From positions 682,001 to 746,000 of the forward strand of contig CAWKMN010000003.1 of the NCBI GenBank assembly GCA_963850765.1: 64,000 nt of DNA. Direction: 5' to 3'. The notes under the pieces were generated by a model that did no database searches, was not told the DNA's origin, and saw nothing but the letters and a program-made list of their open reading frames with translations. The position numbers and the translations under genes are program-made. How positions within the stretch are numbered: position 1 is the stretch's first letter; every line of letters begins with the position of its first letter. This document shows, in pieces, positions 34,085-48,070 of the stretch. Origin of the DNA: CAWKMN01 sp963850765 (lineage in GTDB: Bacteria; Chloroflexota; Anaerolineae; Aggregatilineales; Aggregatilineaceae).

Positions 34085-36676
34085 TCAGACCTTCTCCTTC
34101 ATTTTTTGCACGGTGCATTGAGCCGGAACCATCGGCGTCGGTGTATCACTTAAGCGCCGGGGCAGCAGCACAATCCCGGCCGGTGCTTCGGCGTGTCACC
34201 CGCGCCTGGACCTCGATGTCCTGTCCGCCCACCTGAATTCCTACCGTTTCGCCATCCAGAATGCCCAACGGCCCTGCGTCTTGCGGGTTGAACACGGCAT
34301 AGGGTGACGGGATATGCGAATGCATGATCTTGCTGGCTCTGAACAGCGGCCCGCAGTCATAGAGCAGATCGACCGGCACGACGGTCAGCCCGCGCGCCTT
34401 GTCCGCTTTGACGCTCACCGGGCGCACGGTCAGGCGGTACTTCTCTTTTTCGGCGTTGGTCGCCCACATGATGCCGAGGCCGCCCTCGTTTTTATACGCC
34501 GTGCCGCCATAGTACAGATCCGTTCCGCCGACGTCGGGGACCTGCGGCTCGACATGCGTCAGCGCGGTGTAGTCCATCTCGGCGTAGCGCAGCACGTGCT
34601 GCGTAATGTCGCGCATCACCAGCGCCGCCGAGATCCGGGGCGCTCGCCGCCGCGCATCCCCGCCTCGATGTGCGCAAAGAGCTTCCAGGCGGGCAGCGGA
34701 CCGTCCAGTGGGGTCTGGAGGTGATAAAAACGCTGCACGCGGCGCAGACCGTTGGTAAAAGTGCCTTCGTGCTCGGCAAAACTTTGAACCGGCAGCACCA
34801 TGTCGGCCTGTTCGGTGGTGGCCGTCATGAATTGGTCAGCCACGATGACAAAGTCCGCCTTCTCAATAGCCGCTGCCGCGCGGATATCTTCTGCCACGGG
34901 GTTCGCGCCGCCGATAAACCACACTCCCGGCGGGTTCTCAAGCAGACTCGCGGCCGCTTCGGAGGAAAAGCCCATATCCAGCGCGCCCTGGTAGTTCGCA
35001 CCCGGCCACACGCCAACCAGCCCGTTGTTTGGCCGCGCGACGTGCCCGGTCATGATCAGCAGGTTCGCCGCCGCCTGCATCAGATCGGCGTGCTGCGCCA
35101 GGGTGACGCCCTCGCCGCCCACGAAGATGATCAGATTTTCGGCGTTGAGCAGCGCTTCTGCCGCCATCGACTGCGCTTCGGGGATGCGCTTGATTTTCTT
35201 GAGTGCCGGTTCCAGGTCCGCGTAACCGTCCGCGCGCTCCGCCACGAGATCATCGGCCACTTTGCCGTTCTTCCGGGCCAGCGCCGCAAAATTATTGAGG
35301 ACAGCCGCCGCTTCGCCATACGGATAATGGATCGTGGCATGAGCGTACTGGTCGAGCTTGGTCTTCCGCCCATTGGCGACGATCACCTTCGCGCCCCGAT
35401 CCGCGGCTTGTTTGATCTGAAGCCACCAGACCGGCGCTTCTTCCTCGAAGTCCGATGCGATCACGATGACCGTGCTCTCCGGCCCCAGGTCTTGCAGACG
35501 CGTGCCCACGCCGGCCCCGACCTGGGTGATCTGTTCGATGCCGGTCATGGTGGGCGGCCACAGCCCCAGCAGGCTCTCGCGGTGGGTCAGGCGCGCCAGC
35601 CGCCGCATCTCCCACATATCCTCGTTGGAGAAGCTCGGCCCGACCAGGAAGCCCGCCCGCTGGCCGTACTCGGTCAGCTTCGCGGCGATCTCCTGGTACG
35701 CTGTCTTCCAATCGATCGCCATCCACACGCCGTCACGCTTGACCATCGGCTGCGTCAGGCGGCTCACATCGCGCGTATGATGATGCCCAAAGCGCCCCTT
35801 ATCACAGATCCAGATCTCGTTCACGGCTTCGTTCTGGCGCGGCATGATGCGCTTGATGACCTTCTTGCCGCCCGCGTCACGATCCAGCCGCGTGCTCGCG
35901 CTGAGATTGCAGCCCACCGGGCAGTACGGGCAGATCGTTGCGACGTTATCCAGTTCCCATGGGCGCGCCTCGAAGCGGAAATCGACGGTCGTCAGCGCTC
36001 CCACCGGGCAGATGTCGGTCGTGTTGCCGCTGAATTTCGTGTCAAACGGCGGATCGCTGACCGTAATGATTTGCAGGCGGCGTCCGCGCTCGTGGAAGGC
36101 GAGCACCGGGTCGCCCACGATCTCGTCACAGAAGCGCGTGCAGCGCGCGCACTGGATACAGCGCTCGCGGTCCAGCACAATCAGATCGCCGAGCGGATAG
36201 TGCTTGGCAAGGCGGATCTTGTCATCAAAGATAAAGCGTGATGTGCCCGGCCCATAGGCCATCGTCAGATTTTGCAGCGGACACTCGCCGCCTTTGTCGC
36301 AGATCGGGCAGTCGAGCGGATGGCTCGTCAGCAGGAATTCGAGAATATCATCACGCCCTTCGATCACCTTGGCGGTGTTGGTGCGGATATGCATACCGTC
36401 GGCCGTGAACTGGGTGCATGCCGTTTGCAGCTTGGGAATCCAGCGGATCACTGGCTGGCCGTTTTCGTCGAGTTCCGGCTTGCCGGTCGCCCGATCGACC
36501 GACGGGCTGCCCATTTCTATCAGGCACATCCGGCACATGCCGACGGCTTCCAGCTTGGGATGGTAGCAGAACACGGGAATGCCAATGCCGACCATTTTCG
36601 CGGCGTCAACCAGGTTCATGCCCTTCGGAACCTGGAACTGCTGGTTATCGATCGTAATGGTTACTGTGTCAGCCAT
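34085..36676 (-). CDS. nuoG: NADH-quinone oxidoreductase subunit G (two frameshifts)
   Basis: The protein starts MADTVTITIDNQQFQVP with a 2Fe-2S ferredoxin domain (CYHPKLEAVGMCRMCLIEMG), the His-Cys 4Fe-4S motif (HPLDCPICDKGGECPLQ) and CIQCARCTRFCDEIVG. A molybdopterin-oxidoreductase-like body follows with CPYCPVGCNL. A break in the GGGG run at 34637-34640 ends the frame at GGERPGS; restored, it continues ALVMRDITQHVLRYAEMDY. A second break near 34187 hides the true end, EAPAGIVLLPRRLSDTPTPM and onwards, stopping at 34085. About 863 residues. It carries electrons along the peripheral arm from NuoE/F toward NuoI. Confidence 0.92.
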
Positions 36677-36745
36677 ATTGCTCCCCAAAAATCAGAGCCT
36701 CAATTTATCAACCAATCCAAGCCATCAGCGGCTGGCTATAGCGAT

Positions 36746-36795
36746 TGTCAAGTCGTTCGATCCGCTAACGGCTAACCGCTAAGAGCTAATTGCTA
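36746..36795. repeat. Heptad GCTAA-type repeat between nuoF and nuoG
   Basis: Degenerate 7-base-period units (CGCTAAC, GGCTAAC, CGCTAAG, AGCTAAT) occupy the 116-base gap between the nuoF stop and the nuoG start. They are related to those around the rRNA genes. Confidence 0.55.
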
Positions 36796-38149
36796 CATGA
36801 CTTCGCCCGAACCGACCCGCTCCGGCGACTCGCCCACCGTGCGGCGGGTCGCGTCACTGTCCAGCGTATCCGCCGTGAGCGGCCGTTCAATGCCCGCCGT
36901 GAGATAACGCTCGTACTCGTCCCGGAACTGGCGGATGGTACTTAGGACCGGGTTCGCGGCGAACTCGCCCAGCGCGCACAGCGTGACACCGCCCTGCATC
37001 TGGGTTGGCACTTTTTCGAGCAGCTGGAGATCGCGCTCGGTGCCTTCGCCGCGCAGCAGGCGATCGTAAATACGCTCAAGCCAGTACGTACCCTCGCGGC
37101 ACGGTGTGCATTTGCCACAGCTTTCGTGCTTGAAAAAGTGCGTCATCTTGGCGGCGGCCCAGACCATATCGGTATCTTCGTCCATCAGAATGAACGACGC
37201 CGAGCCCAGTACGCTGCCGAGCTTCTCGACGCTTTCATACGTCAGCGGTGCGTCCAACACCTCATCGGTGGCTTTGAGAACCGGGCCGCTCGCGCCGGAG
37301 GGCAGAATAGCCTTGAGCTGTTTGCCACCCGGAATACCGCCGGCGTGCTCGTAGATCAGCTCGCGGAACGTCAGGCCCAGCGGCAGCTCGTAGTTGCCGG
37401 GCTTGACGATGTGGCCGCTCATGCAGAAGATTTTCGGGCCGGGACTTTGCGGCGTTCCGATCGCTTTGTACGCGTCCGCGCCGTTGACGAGGATCCACGG
37501 CACGTTCGCCAGCGTTTCCACATTGTTGACCACCGTCGGCCAATAATACAGCCCGCCGCCCATCTGCGCCGGGAACGGTGGGCGCACGCGCGGCTGGCCG
37601 AGCAAGCCCTTGCAGGCTGTTGAGCAGCGCGCTTTCCTCGCCGCAGATATAGGCCCCTGCCCCCAGGTGGACGTACACCGGGCAGTTCCAGCCGGAGCCT
37701 AACACGTTGTCACCCACCAGATTTGCCTGGCGGGCCTCGTCGATGCCGTCTTCGAGGGCGTGCGCCAGATCCCAGAATTCGCCACGGCAGTAGATATAAA
37801 CGGCGGTGGCCTGGATCGCATAAGCGGCGATCATCGCGCCTTCGATCAGTTGGTGCGGGTTTTTCTCCAGCAGTTCGCGGTCCTTAAAGGTGCCGGGCTC
37901 GCTCTCGTCCGCATTGACGGTCACGTACTTGATCGCCGCGTCTTTGGGGATAAAGCTCCACTTGCGCCCGGTGGGGAACCCTGCCCCACCCCGCCCGCGC
38001 AGGTTCGAGTCCAGCACAATGCGAGTGACCTCGTCCGGTTTAAGCTCTAGGACCGCTTTTTTGAGCCCGTCGTACCCGCCATTGGCGACATAGGTATCGA
38101 ACTGCCAGATGTCGGGAATGTCACGGTTGCGGAGCAAAATGTGTGTCAT
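36793..38149 (-). CDS. nuoF: NADH-quinone oxidoreductase subunit F (frameshifted)
   Basis: The NADH- and FMN-binding subunit. The first part has LRGRGGAGFPTGRKWSFIP (FMN/NADH loop), VTVNADESEPGTFKDRELL and GAGAYICGEESALLNSLQG. The frame breaks near 37605-37615 and resumes as GQPRVRPPFPAQMGG, then YYWPTVVNNVETLANVPWIL. The [4Fe-4S] motif ESCGKCTPCREG comes later. About 452 residues. The start overlaps the 3' end of the small membrane-protein gene by 29 bases. The C-terminal tail beyond FRDEYERYL is about 35 residues of likely disordered sequence. Confidence 0.94.
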
Positions 38150-38660
38150 TTGTCGATTCTCGTTCCACCTGAGTGATGTCGTGATAGGTCGCTTCGCCAG
38201 CAGACTGGCTGATCACATTCAAACCGGCACCGAACAGCACCAGCGCAAAACCAATCGTGGTCAGGATCGGCCCCAGGACCAACCCGGTCGCGCCGCCGTA
38301 CAGGGTGCCCGCCGCACCGATCAGAGTCAGGAGGATCAGCGCCCGCCAATCTTCCCGCAGGATCATCAGCGCGATGCTGACATAAGCACACAGCAGCAGC
38401 GCCAGGGCCAAACCATCCAGCGCGCGCTTGCCATACCACGCCGCTGTTTTCTCAACGGGCTCGGGCACGGCTTGAGGCTGCTCGCCGGTCAGCCGCTCCC
38501 AATAGGATACGGTAACGCCGGTGCGGGATGCCGGATCGGTCGGCCAGGGCCCTTTCAGCATCGCGGCTGTCACCAGCAGCAGTCCCAGCGTCACAATCGG
38601 CACGCTGCCCACTAACGATCGCCAGCGTTCAGGAGATCGAGCTGACGTATCAAACGTCAT
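38121..38660 (-). CDS. Small four-helix membrane protein inside the nuo operon
   Basis: A 179-residue protein with four predicted membrane helices (VPIVTLGLLLVTAAMLKG, LDGLALALLLCAYVSIALMI, ALILLTLIGAAGTLYGGAT, LGPILTTIGFALVLFGAG) and a short loop between helices 1 and 2. Its coding sequence overlaps nuoF by 29 bases and the upstream GNAT by 11, so the genes are co-translated. No family is recognised. It could be an accessory of complex I or a passenger. Confidence 0.72.
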   Translation of the reverse strand: MTFDTSARSPERWRSLVGSVPIVTLGLLLVTAAMLKGPWPTDPASRTGVTVSYWERLTGEQPQAVPEPVEKTAAWYGKRALDGLALALLLCAYVSIALMILREDWRALILLTLIGAAGTLYGGATGLVLGPILTTIGFALVLFGAGLNVISQSAGEATYHDITQVERESTNDTHFAPQP

Positions 38661-39093
38661 GGCTCTCCCGTTTGCTCACGTAATGCAGTCCCGGATAATC
38701 CACGTAGCCCGCCTGCTCGAACAGGGTCAGGCTGGCGGTGTTGCCCTCCTCGATCAGCGCCGCGATGATCGACATCCCCTGGTCATGCAGCACTTGTTCG
38801 GCCCCTTCGATCAAGCGTCGTCCCAACCCGTGCCGGCGATAATCCGGGTGAACGGCCAGCCGGTTGATCCAGCCTTTACGGCCGTCATGGGTAGTCACGA
38901 CGACCCCCACCAGTCGCGCTCCATCGCGGACGCCAAGCACCACCTGAAGATCGCCTGCTAACTGGGCCTCGAACTGCTCGCGGCTGTCCCGTCCGGCCGG
39001 TTTGATCGGCAGACCGGCCTGCTGCCAGAGATCAACCACCGCGTCATAATCGGCGGCGGTCAGGGTGATGACTGTTCTAACCGCTTCCGCCAT
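38650..39093 (-). CDS. GNAT acetyltransferase inside the nuo operon
   Basis: About 147 residues with a full GNAT core: LVGVVVTTHDGRKGWINRLA, VHPDYRRHGLGRRLIEGAEQ (acetyl-CoA loop RRHGLG) and EEGNTASLTLFEQAGYVDY. It resembles RimI-type protein acetylases. ATG 39093 is used; a GTG at 39102 overlaps the nuoE stop (GTGA) and may be the real coupled start. A role in modifying a Nuo subunit is only a guess from position. Confidence 0.82.
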   Translation of the reverse strand: MAEAVRTVITLTAADYDAVVDLWQQAGLPIKPAGRDSREQFEAQLAGDLQVVLGVRDGARLVGVVVTTHDGRKGWINRLAVHPDYRRHGLGRRLIEGAEQVLHDQGMSIIAALIEEGNTASLTLFEQAGYVDYPGLHYVSKRESHDV

Positions 39094-39098
39094 AGACG

Positions 39099-39590
39099 TC
39101 ACTCGTTTGTTGATGATTGGGCTTCAGCACGAAGCCGCTCGACCAACGCCTTCACTTTATCCAGATCAAGGTTTTCGTGATAGTGGAAATTGCACTGCAT
39201 CATTGGCGCTTTGTCGCAGGCGGCGAGGCACATGACCCGCTGAACCGTAAAATGACCGTCCTCGGTCGTTCCCCCGTCATTGACATCCAGGAGTTCGCAT
39301 AACTGCCGGTAGAAGTCATCCGCGCCCCGCAGCGCGCAGGGCAGATCGGTACAGACCTGAAACCAGTATTTGCCCTTCGGCTGCTCAGAATACATGGTGT
39401 AAAAACCCGCGATCGAGCGCGTCTGCGTCGGGTCCATATCACATAACTCGGACACCTCGCGCACGGCGTCTTCGGAGAGCCAGCCATATTCTTCCTGTGC
39501 CAGATAGAGCAGGTCCATCACCCCCGAGCGTTTATCCGGGTATTTCGCAAAGATTTTCTCAATACGATCGGCGTACTTTTCTGCCAGCAC
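39099..39590 (-). CDS. nuoE: NADH-quinone oxidoreductase subunit E
   Basis: A 163-residue thioredoxin-like [2Fe-2S] subunit. The cluster ligands are in QVCTDLPCALRGA and VMCLAACDKAPMM. The helical N-terminus (YPDKRSGVMDLLYLAQEEYG) is typical. A GTG start at 39590 is preceded by GGAG 7 bases upstream; no in-frame ATG lies nearby. It passes electrons near FMN in NuoF. Confidence 0.95.
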   Translation of the reverse strand: MLAEKYADRIEKIFAKYPDKRSGVMDLLYLAQEEYGWLSEDAVREVSELCDMDPTQTRSIAGFYTMYSEQPKGKYWFQVCTDLPCALRGADDFYRQLCELLDVNDGGTTEDGHFTVQRVMCLAACDKAPMMQCNFHYHENLDLDKVKALVERLRAEAQSSTNE

Positions 39591-39626
39591 GACATTTCTC
39601 CATTGGGTGTAACGCCCACCGCAAGG

Positions 39627-40863
39627 TTAGCGGTCGCAATCGCCAAGCACAATATCAATCGTTCCGATGATCCCGACCAGATCCGCAATCAGATAGCCTT
39701 TCGACATGTGCGGCAGCGCGCTGAGATGAATGAAGCTCGGCGCGCGGAAGTGAACCCGCCACGGCTTGGGACTGCCATCGCTGGCCAGGAAACACCCCAG
39801 TTCGCCGCGCGGACTTTCAACCCGCACATACACTTCACCCTTTGGTGGGCGGAAGCCTTCGGTCCACAGCTTGAAGTGGTGGATCACCGCTTCCATGCTG
39901 TGCCCCAGTTCCGAACGCGGCGGCGGGACGTACTTGCGGTTATCTGATCGGAACAGGCCGCCGGGCAGATTGTCGAGTGCCTGCCGGACGATCCGCAAGC
40001 TCTGCCGCATCTCTTCGATCCGAACCAGATAGCGATCATAAATATCGCCGTGCTGCCCCAGCGGGACATCGAACTCGAAATGATCGTAGCTGCTGTAGGG
40101 GATCGCTTTGCGGATGTCCCAGTTCACGCCAGAACCGCGCAGCACCGGCCCGGTACAGCCCAGCTTGATCGCGTCGTCGGCCGAGAGGAACCCGATTCCC
40201 TGCGTGCGATCCAACCAGATCGGGTTTTCGGTCAGGAGCTTTTCATAATCGTCAATGCGCCGCGGCAAATAGTCAAGAAAATCGCGGACGGCTGGCTCGA
40301 ACTCATCCGGCACATCCCGCCACACGCCGCCGGGGCGGAAATAGCTGGCTCATCATTCGCTGGCCGGAAACCATCTCGAAAATGTCGAGCAGTTTCTCGC
40401 GCTCGCGAAAGCAGTAAAGGAACACGCTCATCGCGCCGATGTCCAGCGCGTGCGTGCCCAGCCATACCAGATGGCTGTTGATGCGGGTCAGCTCGGCCAG
40501 CAGCACGCGAAGATACTGCGCGCGCGGCGGAATTTCCAGGTTAATCAGTTTCTCAATGGCGAGACAGTACACCAGGTTATTGCCCATCGGATTCAGATAA
40601 TCGGTCCGATCCGTCATGACAACGGCCTGCTCGTATTTCTTGTCCTCCATATTCTTTTCGATACCCGTATGGAGGTAGCCCACATCCGGCACGCAGTTCA
40701 CCACTTCTTCGCCGTCGAGTTCCAGCAGAAGGCGCAGCACACCGTGCGTACTGGGATGCTGCGGTCCCATGTTGAGCACCATGGTCTCGCCGGACAGCGC
40801 GCGCTCAGAAACAAGTCCTTTGAGCTGTTGAATGTCGCCGGCCCAGTTATGTTCGTCAGCCAT
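39627..40863 (-). CDS. nuoD: NADH-quinone oxidoreductase subunit D (frameshifted)
   Basis: The 49-kDa subunit, structurally related to the [NiFe] hydrogenase large subunit. The first part has LNMGPQHPSTHGVLRLLLEL, GYLHTGIEKNMEDKKYEQ and NPMGNNLVYCLAIEKL. The frame breaks near 40346-40351 (in the RMM-SYFRPGGV motif) and resumes with PGGVWRDVPDEFEPAVRDFL. Later blocks are GPVLRGSGVNWDIRKAIPYS and DLVGIIGTIDIVLGDCDR. About 411 residues. It shapes the quinone pocket with NuoB. GGAG lies 7 bases before the ATG. Confidence 0.95.
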
Positions 40864-40880
40864 AGGGTTGCTCCGCCGTT

Positions 40881-41399
40881 CTATTCCTTCGCATAGGGTT
40901 TGTGCTTGTCAACTTCATCGAAATTGAAGGAAAACTGCACCGTCTCGTATCCCAGAGGATAGTCCTTACGCAGCGGATGTCCTTCCCAATTTTCAGGCAT
41001 CAGGATTCGGCGCAGGTCGGGATGGCCGGTAAACGTCACCCCGAACAGATCATAGATTTCACGCTCTGACCAGTTTGCCGCCGGATAGATGCTCACGACG
41101 CTCGGAACGGTGGGTTCCTCACCCGGCAGCATCACCTTGAGGCGCAGCGAACGGTTGTGAATCATCGAGTACAGGTGGTACGCGATGCCAAAGCGCGGCT
41201 CCTGCGGATAATAATCGATGCCGGTGATGTCCGACAGGAAATTGTATTCCAGCCCGGCCGTATCGCGGCAGTAACGGCAGACGTCAACTATCCGCTCGCC
41301 GCTTACCACAATCGTGATCTCTTCCCGAAAAAGGGGCGTATCCTGAACCGCATCCGGGAATGCGGCCTGAAGTGCTTCAACCGGATCCAATGCAGTCAT
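40881..41399 (-). CDS. nuoC: NADH-quinone oxidoreductase subunit C
   Basis: About 172 residues starting MTALDPVEALQAAFPD. Conserved blocks: LEYNFLSDITGIDYYPQEPR, SIYPAANWSEREIYDLFGV and HPDLRRILMPENWEGHPLRK then DYPLG. It bridges NuoD and NuoB in the peripheral arm. A longer frame upstream of 41399 overlaps nuoB and lacks similarity. AGGG lies 7 bases before the chosen ATG. Confidence 0.96.
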   Translation of the reverse strand: MTALDPVEALQAAFPDAVQDTPLFREEITIVVSGERIVDVCRYCRDTAGLEYNFLSDITGIDYYPQEPRFGIAYHLYSMIHNRSLRLKVMLPGEEPTVPSVVSIYPAANWSEREIYDLFGVTFTGHPDLRRILMPENWEGHPLRKDYPLGYETVQFSFNFDEVDKHKPYAKE

Positions 41400-41421
41400 G
41401 TTTTTCCCTACCGCCAGCGAT

Positions 41422-41904
41422 TTAGGTCCAGCTCGACAAACGGTCTTGCTTGATCCGCTCGTGCAGCGTGATGATGCCGTGAATAAGCTGTTCCGGGCGG
41501 GGAGGACAGCCAGCCACATAAACATCCACGGGTACAATCTCGTCAACACCCTGTACGATGGCGTAATTGTTAAAGACCCCACCGCACGATGCACAGTCAC
41601 CCATGCTGAGCACCCATTTCGGATCCGGCATCTGGTCGTAAAGCTGCCGCAGCACGGGAGCCATTTTGCGCGATACCCGCCCCGCGACGATCATCAGATC
41701 GCTCTGGCGCGGGCTGGGACGCATTAGTTCCATCCCAAAACGAGACAGGTCATACTCCGATGCCTGCGTGCTCATCATCTCGATCGCGCAGCACGCCAGG
41801 CCGAACAACATCGGCCACATCGCGCGAGTGCGCGCCCAGTTGACAGTGTCTTCCAGCTTGAGAGTAACGACTCCCATGTTGCCTAGCTTTGATGTTACTC
41901 CCAT
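41422..41904 (-). CDS. nuoB: NADH-quinone oxidoreductase subunit B
   Basis: About 160 residues that hold the terminal N2 [4Fe-4S] cluster next to quinone. The ligands are the adjacent Cys pair in FGLACCAIEMM, the Cys in MGDCASCGG and the Cys in AGCPPRPEQL. The start at 41904 has GGAGG 6 bases upstream and overlaps nuoA by 10 bases. Confidence 0.97.
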   Translation of the reverse strand: MGVTSKLGNMGVVTLKLEDTVNWARTRAMWPMLFGLACCAIEMMSTQASEYDLSRFGMELMRPSPRQSDLMIVAGRVSRKMAPVLRQLYDQMPDPKWVLSMGDCASCGGVFNNYAIVQGVDEIVPVDVYVAGCPPRPEQLIHGIITLHERIKQDRLSSWT

Positions 41905-42251
41905 TCCAATCCTCCGACCTTCCACTCGTATATAAACCCAACCGTGAGGATGAAGAAAAAGACTCCCATCACTGCCAAACCGTATATACGCAGATCGCGA
42001 AAGATTACTGCCCAGGGAAGGAAGAAGATCACTTCGATGTCAAACAGGATAAACAGCACAGCCACCCGGTAGAATTTCACGGGGATGCGGCGAATGGCCT
42101 CGCCATAGGGCTGCATGCCGCTTTCATACGGAGCAAGTTTGCGCGCCGTGGGCCGGAACGGGCCGAACAGCCGCGACATGAAGACGATCAGAAAACTCAC
42201 GACAACGGAAATCACCAACAACGCGACAATGGGCGCAAAATCTGAAGGCAC
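41895..42251 (-). CDS. nuoA: NADH-quinone oxidoreductase subunit A
   Basis: 118 residues from a GTG start at 42251 with GGAG 7 bases upstream. This gives the usual NuoA length, whereas the ATG at 42296 adds 15 atypical residues. Three membrane helices, with PYESGMQPYGEAIRRIPVKF then YRVAVLFILFDIEVIFFLPW between helices 1 and 2, are diagnostic. It is the first gene of the nuo operon. Confidence 0.96.
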   Translation of the reverse strand: MPSDFAPIVALLVISVVVSFLIVFMSRLFGPFRPTARKLAPYESGMQPYGEAIRRIPVKFYRVAVLFILFDIEVIFFLPWAVIFRDLRIYGLAVMGVFFFILTVGFIYEWKVGGLEWE

Positions 42252-42315
42252 GGTAATACTCCGCAGGATTAAGTTGGTTAAGCAGTAATTGTTCAAATTA
42301 GAACAAACAATTCAG

Positions 42316-42370
42316 AGATTAGCATAAAGGCCGTAGGGTGTCAAACGAGTTTAATGTGATAAATATCACA
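42316..42370 (-). promoter_or_regulatory. nuo operon promoter with Crp/Fnr-type operator
   Basis: On the minus strand TTGACA (42339-42344) and TAATCT (42316-42321) are 17 bases apart, with TG just before the -10 (extended -10). TGTGATAAATATCACA (42355-42370) lies 10 bases upstream of the -35, a placement suited to activation. The palindrome matches the Crp/Fnr consensus exactly. Confidence 0.7.
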
Positions 42371-42428
42371 CTAAATAATAACACAACTCGATTGATTTTG
42401 AAACTTTTGTTGGCAAATATAAAGGAAT

Positions 42429-42459
42429 TCTGCTGTGGGGAAAACAGGGGTAAAGCAGA
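42429..42459 (-). terminator. Possible terminator of the rRNA operon
   Basis: AGCAGA/TCTGCT arms flank a GC-rich loop, followed on the minus strand by a T-rich stretch (TTCCTTTATATTTG), about 40 bases beyond the 5S 3' end. The inner part pairs poorly. Confidence 0.4.
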
Positions 42460-42497
42460 GGTAGAGTTAGGGGTATAGAAACAAAGGAAGGGTCAGG

Positions 42498-42617
42498 GAG
42501 TTGGCATCGACCTAGTCTCCCACGGGGCTACCCCCGCAGTACCCTCGGCGCGGGTGGGCTTAACGACCGGGTTCGAGAAGGGACCGGGTGTACCCCCACC
42601 GCTACAGACACCAACCA
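42498..42617 (-). rRNA. rrf: 5S ribosomal RNA
   Basis: The minus strand reads TGGTTGGTGTCTGTAGCGGT, later CCCGGTCCCTTCTCGAACCC, and ends GATGCCAACTCCC. This is the conserved 5S layout, with the outer stem closed by GGTCAGG/CCTGACC. Ends are accurate to a few bases. Confidence 0.93.
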
Positions 42618-42633
42618 CCTGACCGGTGGAAAA

Positions 42634-42690
42634 CAGAGCGTTTAGCGATTAGCGTTTAGCCGTTAGCCAAGAGCTAACCGCCAAGCGCGA
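42634..42690. repeat. Heptad TTAGC repeat between 5S and 23S
   Basis: Seven-base units TTTAGCG, ATTAGCG, TTTAGCC and GTTAGCC are followed by the complementary AGCTAAC and CGCC. They can fold as a hairpin in the 5S-23S spacer. Confidence 0.6.
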
Positions 42691-42751
42691 CGCGTATGAA
42701 CTTGCGTGCATAAAGCGATAGGTCGCGTGAGAGCGACAACTTCTCCGTATC

Positions 42752-45653
<2,902 letters not shown>

Positions 45654-46085
45654 TACATGTGATACGGAGAAATTGTTGTTCTCGCGTTACTATCGCTATA
45701 TGCACTTGTTAAGGTTCTCAGGTATCTCACCCGACCGCTGACGACGATAGCTCCCCATCGTCACCACCCGTCGACCGCGATACGCGGTTGGTGGTGCTTA
45801 AGTTGTTAGTGTTTCGTGTGAGCGGTGCGGCTCGCTCACGGTTCGGTGCGTCCAACCAAAACGGCCCGACATCTGCCGGGCCGCTGCAATAGCTCATCGC
45901 GCGCTCGACGCTGTCGTCTTGCCTAGTTGTCCACCACCACTGCCGTTGTGTGTGTTACCAAGTCCGCCGTGCGCTCCTCTAACCGTGCGTTAACCGTCCC
46001 GCCAGTATACCCGCTGTCCAGCCCGCCGTCAAGATGGCCTTGGACGCGTGGCTTTTAGCTAACTGCTAACCGCCACCGGCGGGCT
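45654..46085 (-). other. 16S-23S spacer, 23S-proximal part
   Basis: No gene is seen. It holds the 5' arm of the 23S processing stem, a GACGATAG/CATCGTC hairpin (about 45747-45765), and a CCACC...CCGCG/CGCGG...GGTGG hairpin (about 45761-45796). A short TTTTAGC heptad repeat lies next to the tRNA-Ala gene (46050-46075). Confidence 0.7.
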
Positions 46086-46158
46086 TGGAGACGAGGGGAC
46101 TCGAACCCCTGGCCTATGCCTTGCAAAGGCACCGCTCTCCCAGCTGAGCTACGTCCCC
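46086..46158 (-). tRNA. tRNA-Ala (TGC)
   Basis: The minus strand folds with acceptor GGGGACG/CGTCTCC, D-arm GCTCAGCTGGGAGAGC, anticodon loop TTTGCAA (anticodon TGC) and T-arm GGGGTTCGAGTCCCC. It has the standard place in a 16S-23S spacer. Confidence 0.96.
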
Positions 46159-46213
46159 TGTGGGCGTTTGGCTCTTAGCTTTTAGCTCACGGCTCATCGC
46201 CAACCGCTTCGAG

Positions 46214-46288
46214 TGGGTCTGATCCGGCTCGAACGGATGACCTCTCGCTTATCAGGCGAGTGCTCTAACCAGGCTGAGCTACAGACCC
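46214..46288 (-). tRNA. tRNA-Ile (GAT)
   Basis: The minus strand folds with acceptor GGGTCTG/CAGACCC, anticodon loop CTGATAA (anticodon GAT) and T-arm ATCCGTTCGAGCCGGAT. Together with tRNA-Ala it makes the classic Ile-Ala spacer pair. Confidence 0.96.
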
Positions 46289-46384
46289 GTGCAGCGCGCC
46301 GCCTGACGGCGGTTCGGCCCTTAACCTCAGCTCAGTGACAGGAAGATGGGATGTGCAAGTGGGCGTTGGACTTGCGTCTCAACG

Positions 46385-46432
46385 TGTTGCTTCGCTTTTA
46401 GCTAACCGCTGATAGCTGCCAGCTAAAGGCGA
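46385..46432. repeat. Heptad GCTAA-type repeat beside the 16S 3' end
   Basis: TTTTAGC, TAACCGC, TGATAGC, TGCCAGC and TAAAGGC follow one another with a 7-base period. A similar block is at 46165-46205 between the two tRNA genes. Confidence 0.55.
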
Positions 46433-46434
46433 CT

Positions 46435-47938
<1,504 letters not shown>

Positions 47939-48070
47939 TCGAATTTACCCCCCGATGGTTCCCCATCGGGCTGTATCCTCATTGGATGGGTTGCTCGCAC
48001 ATCCCTGTTTGTCCCGCGGTCCCCCGCGCGACAAACGGCTTCCTGTCACTCTGCTGTTGTTAAGGTGCCG

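Noticed and set aside
34146..34619. A separate 157-residue gene after nuoG
   Set aside because: It is the C-terminal part of NuoG displaced by a one-base indel in a GGGG run; a further shift hides the true stop at 34085.
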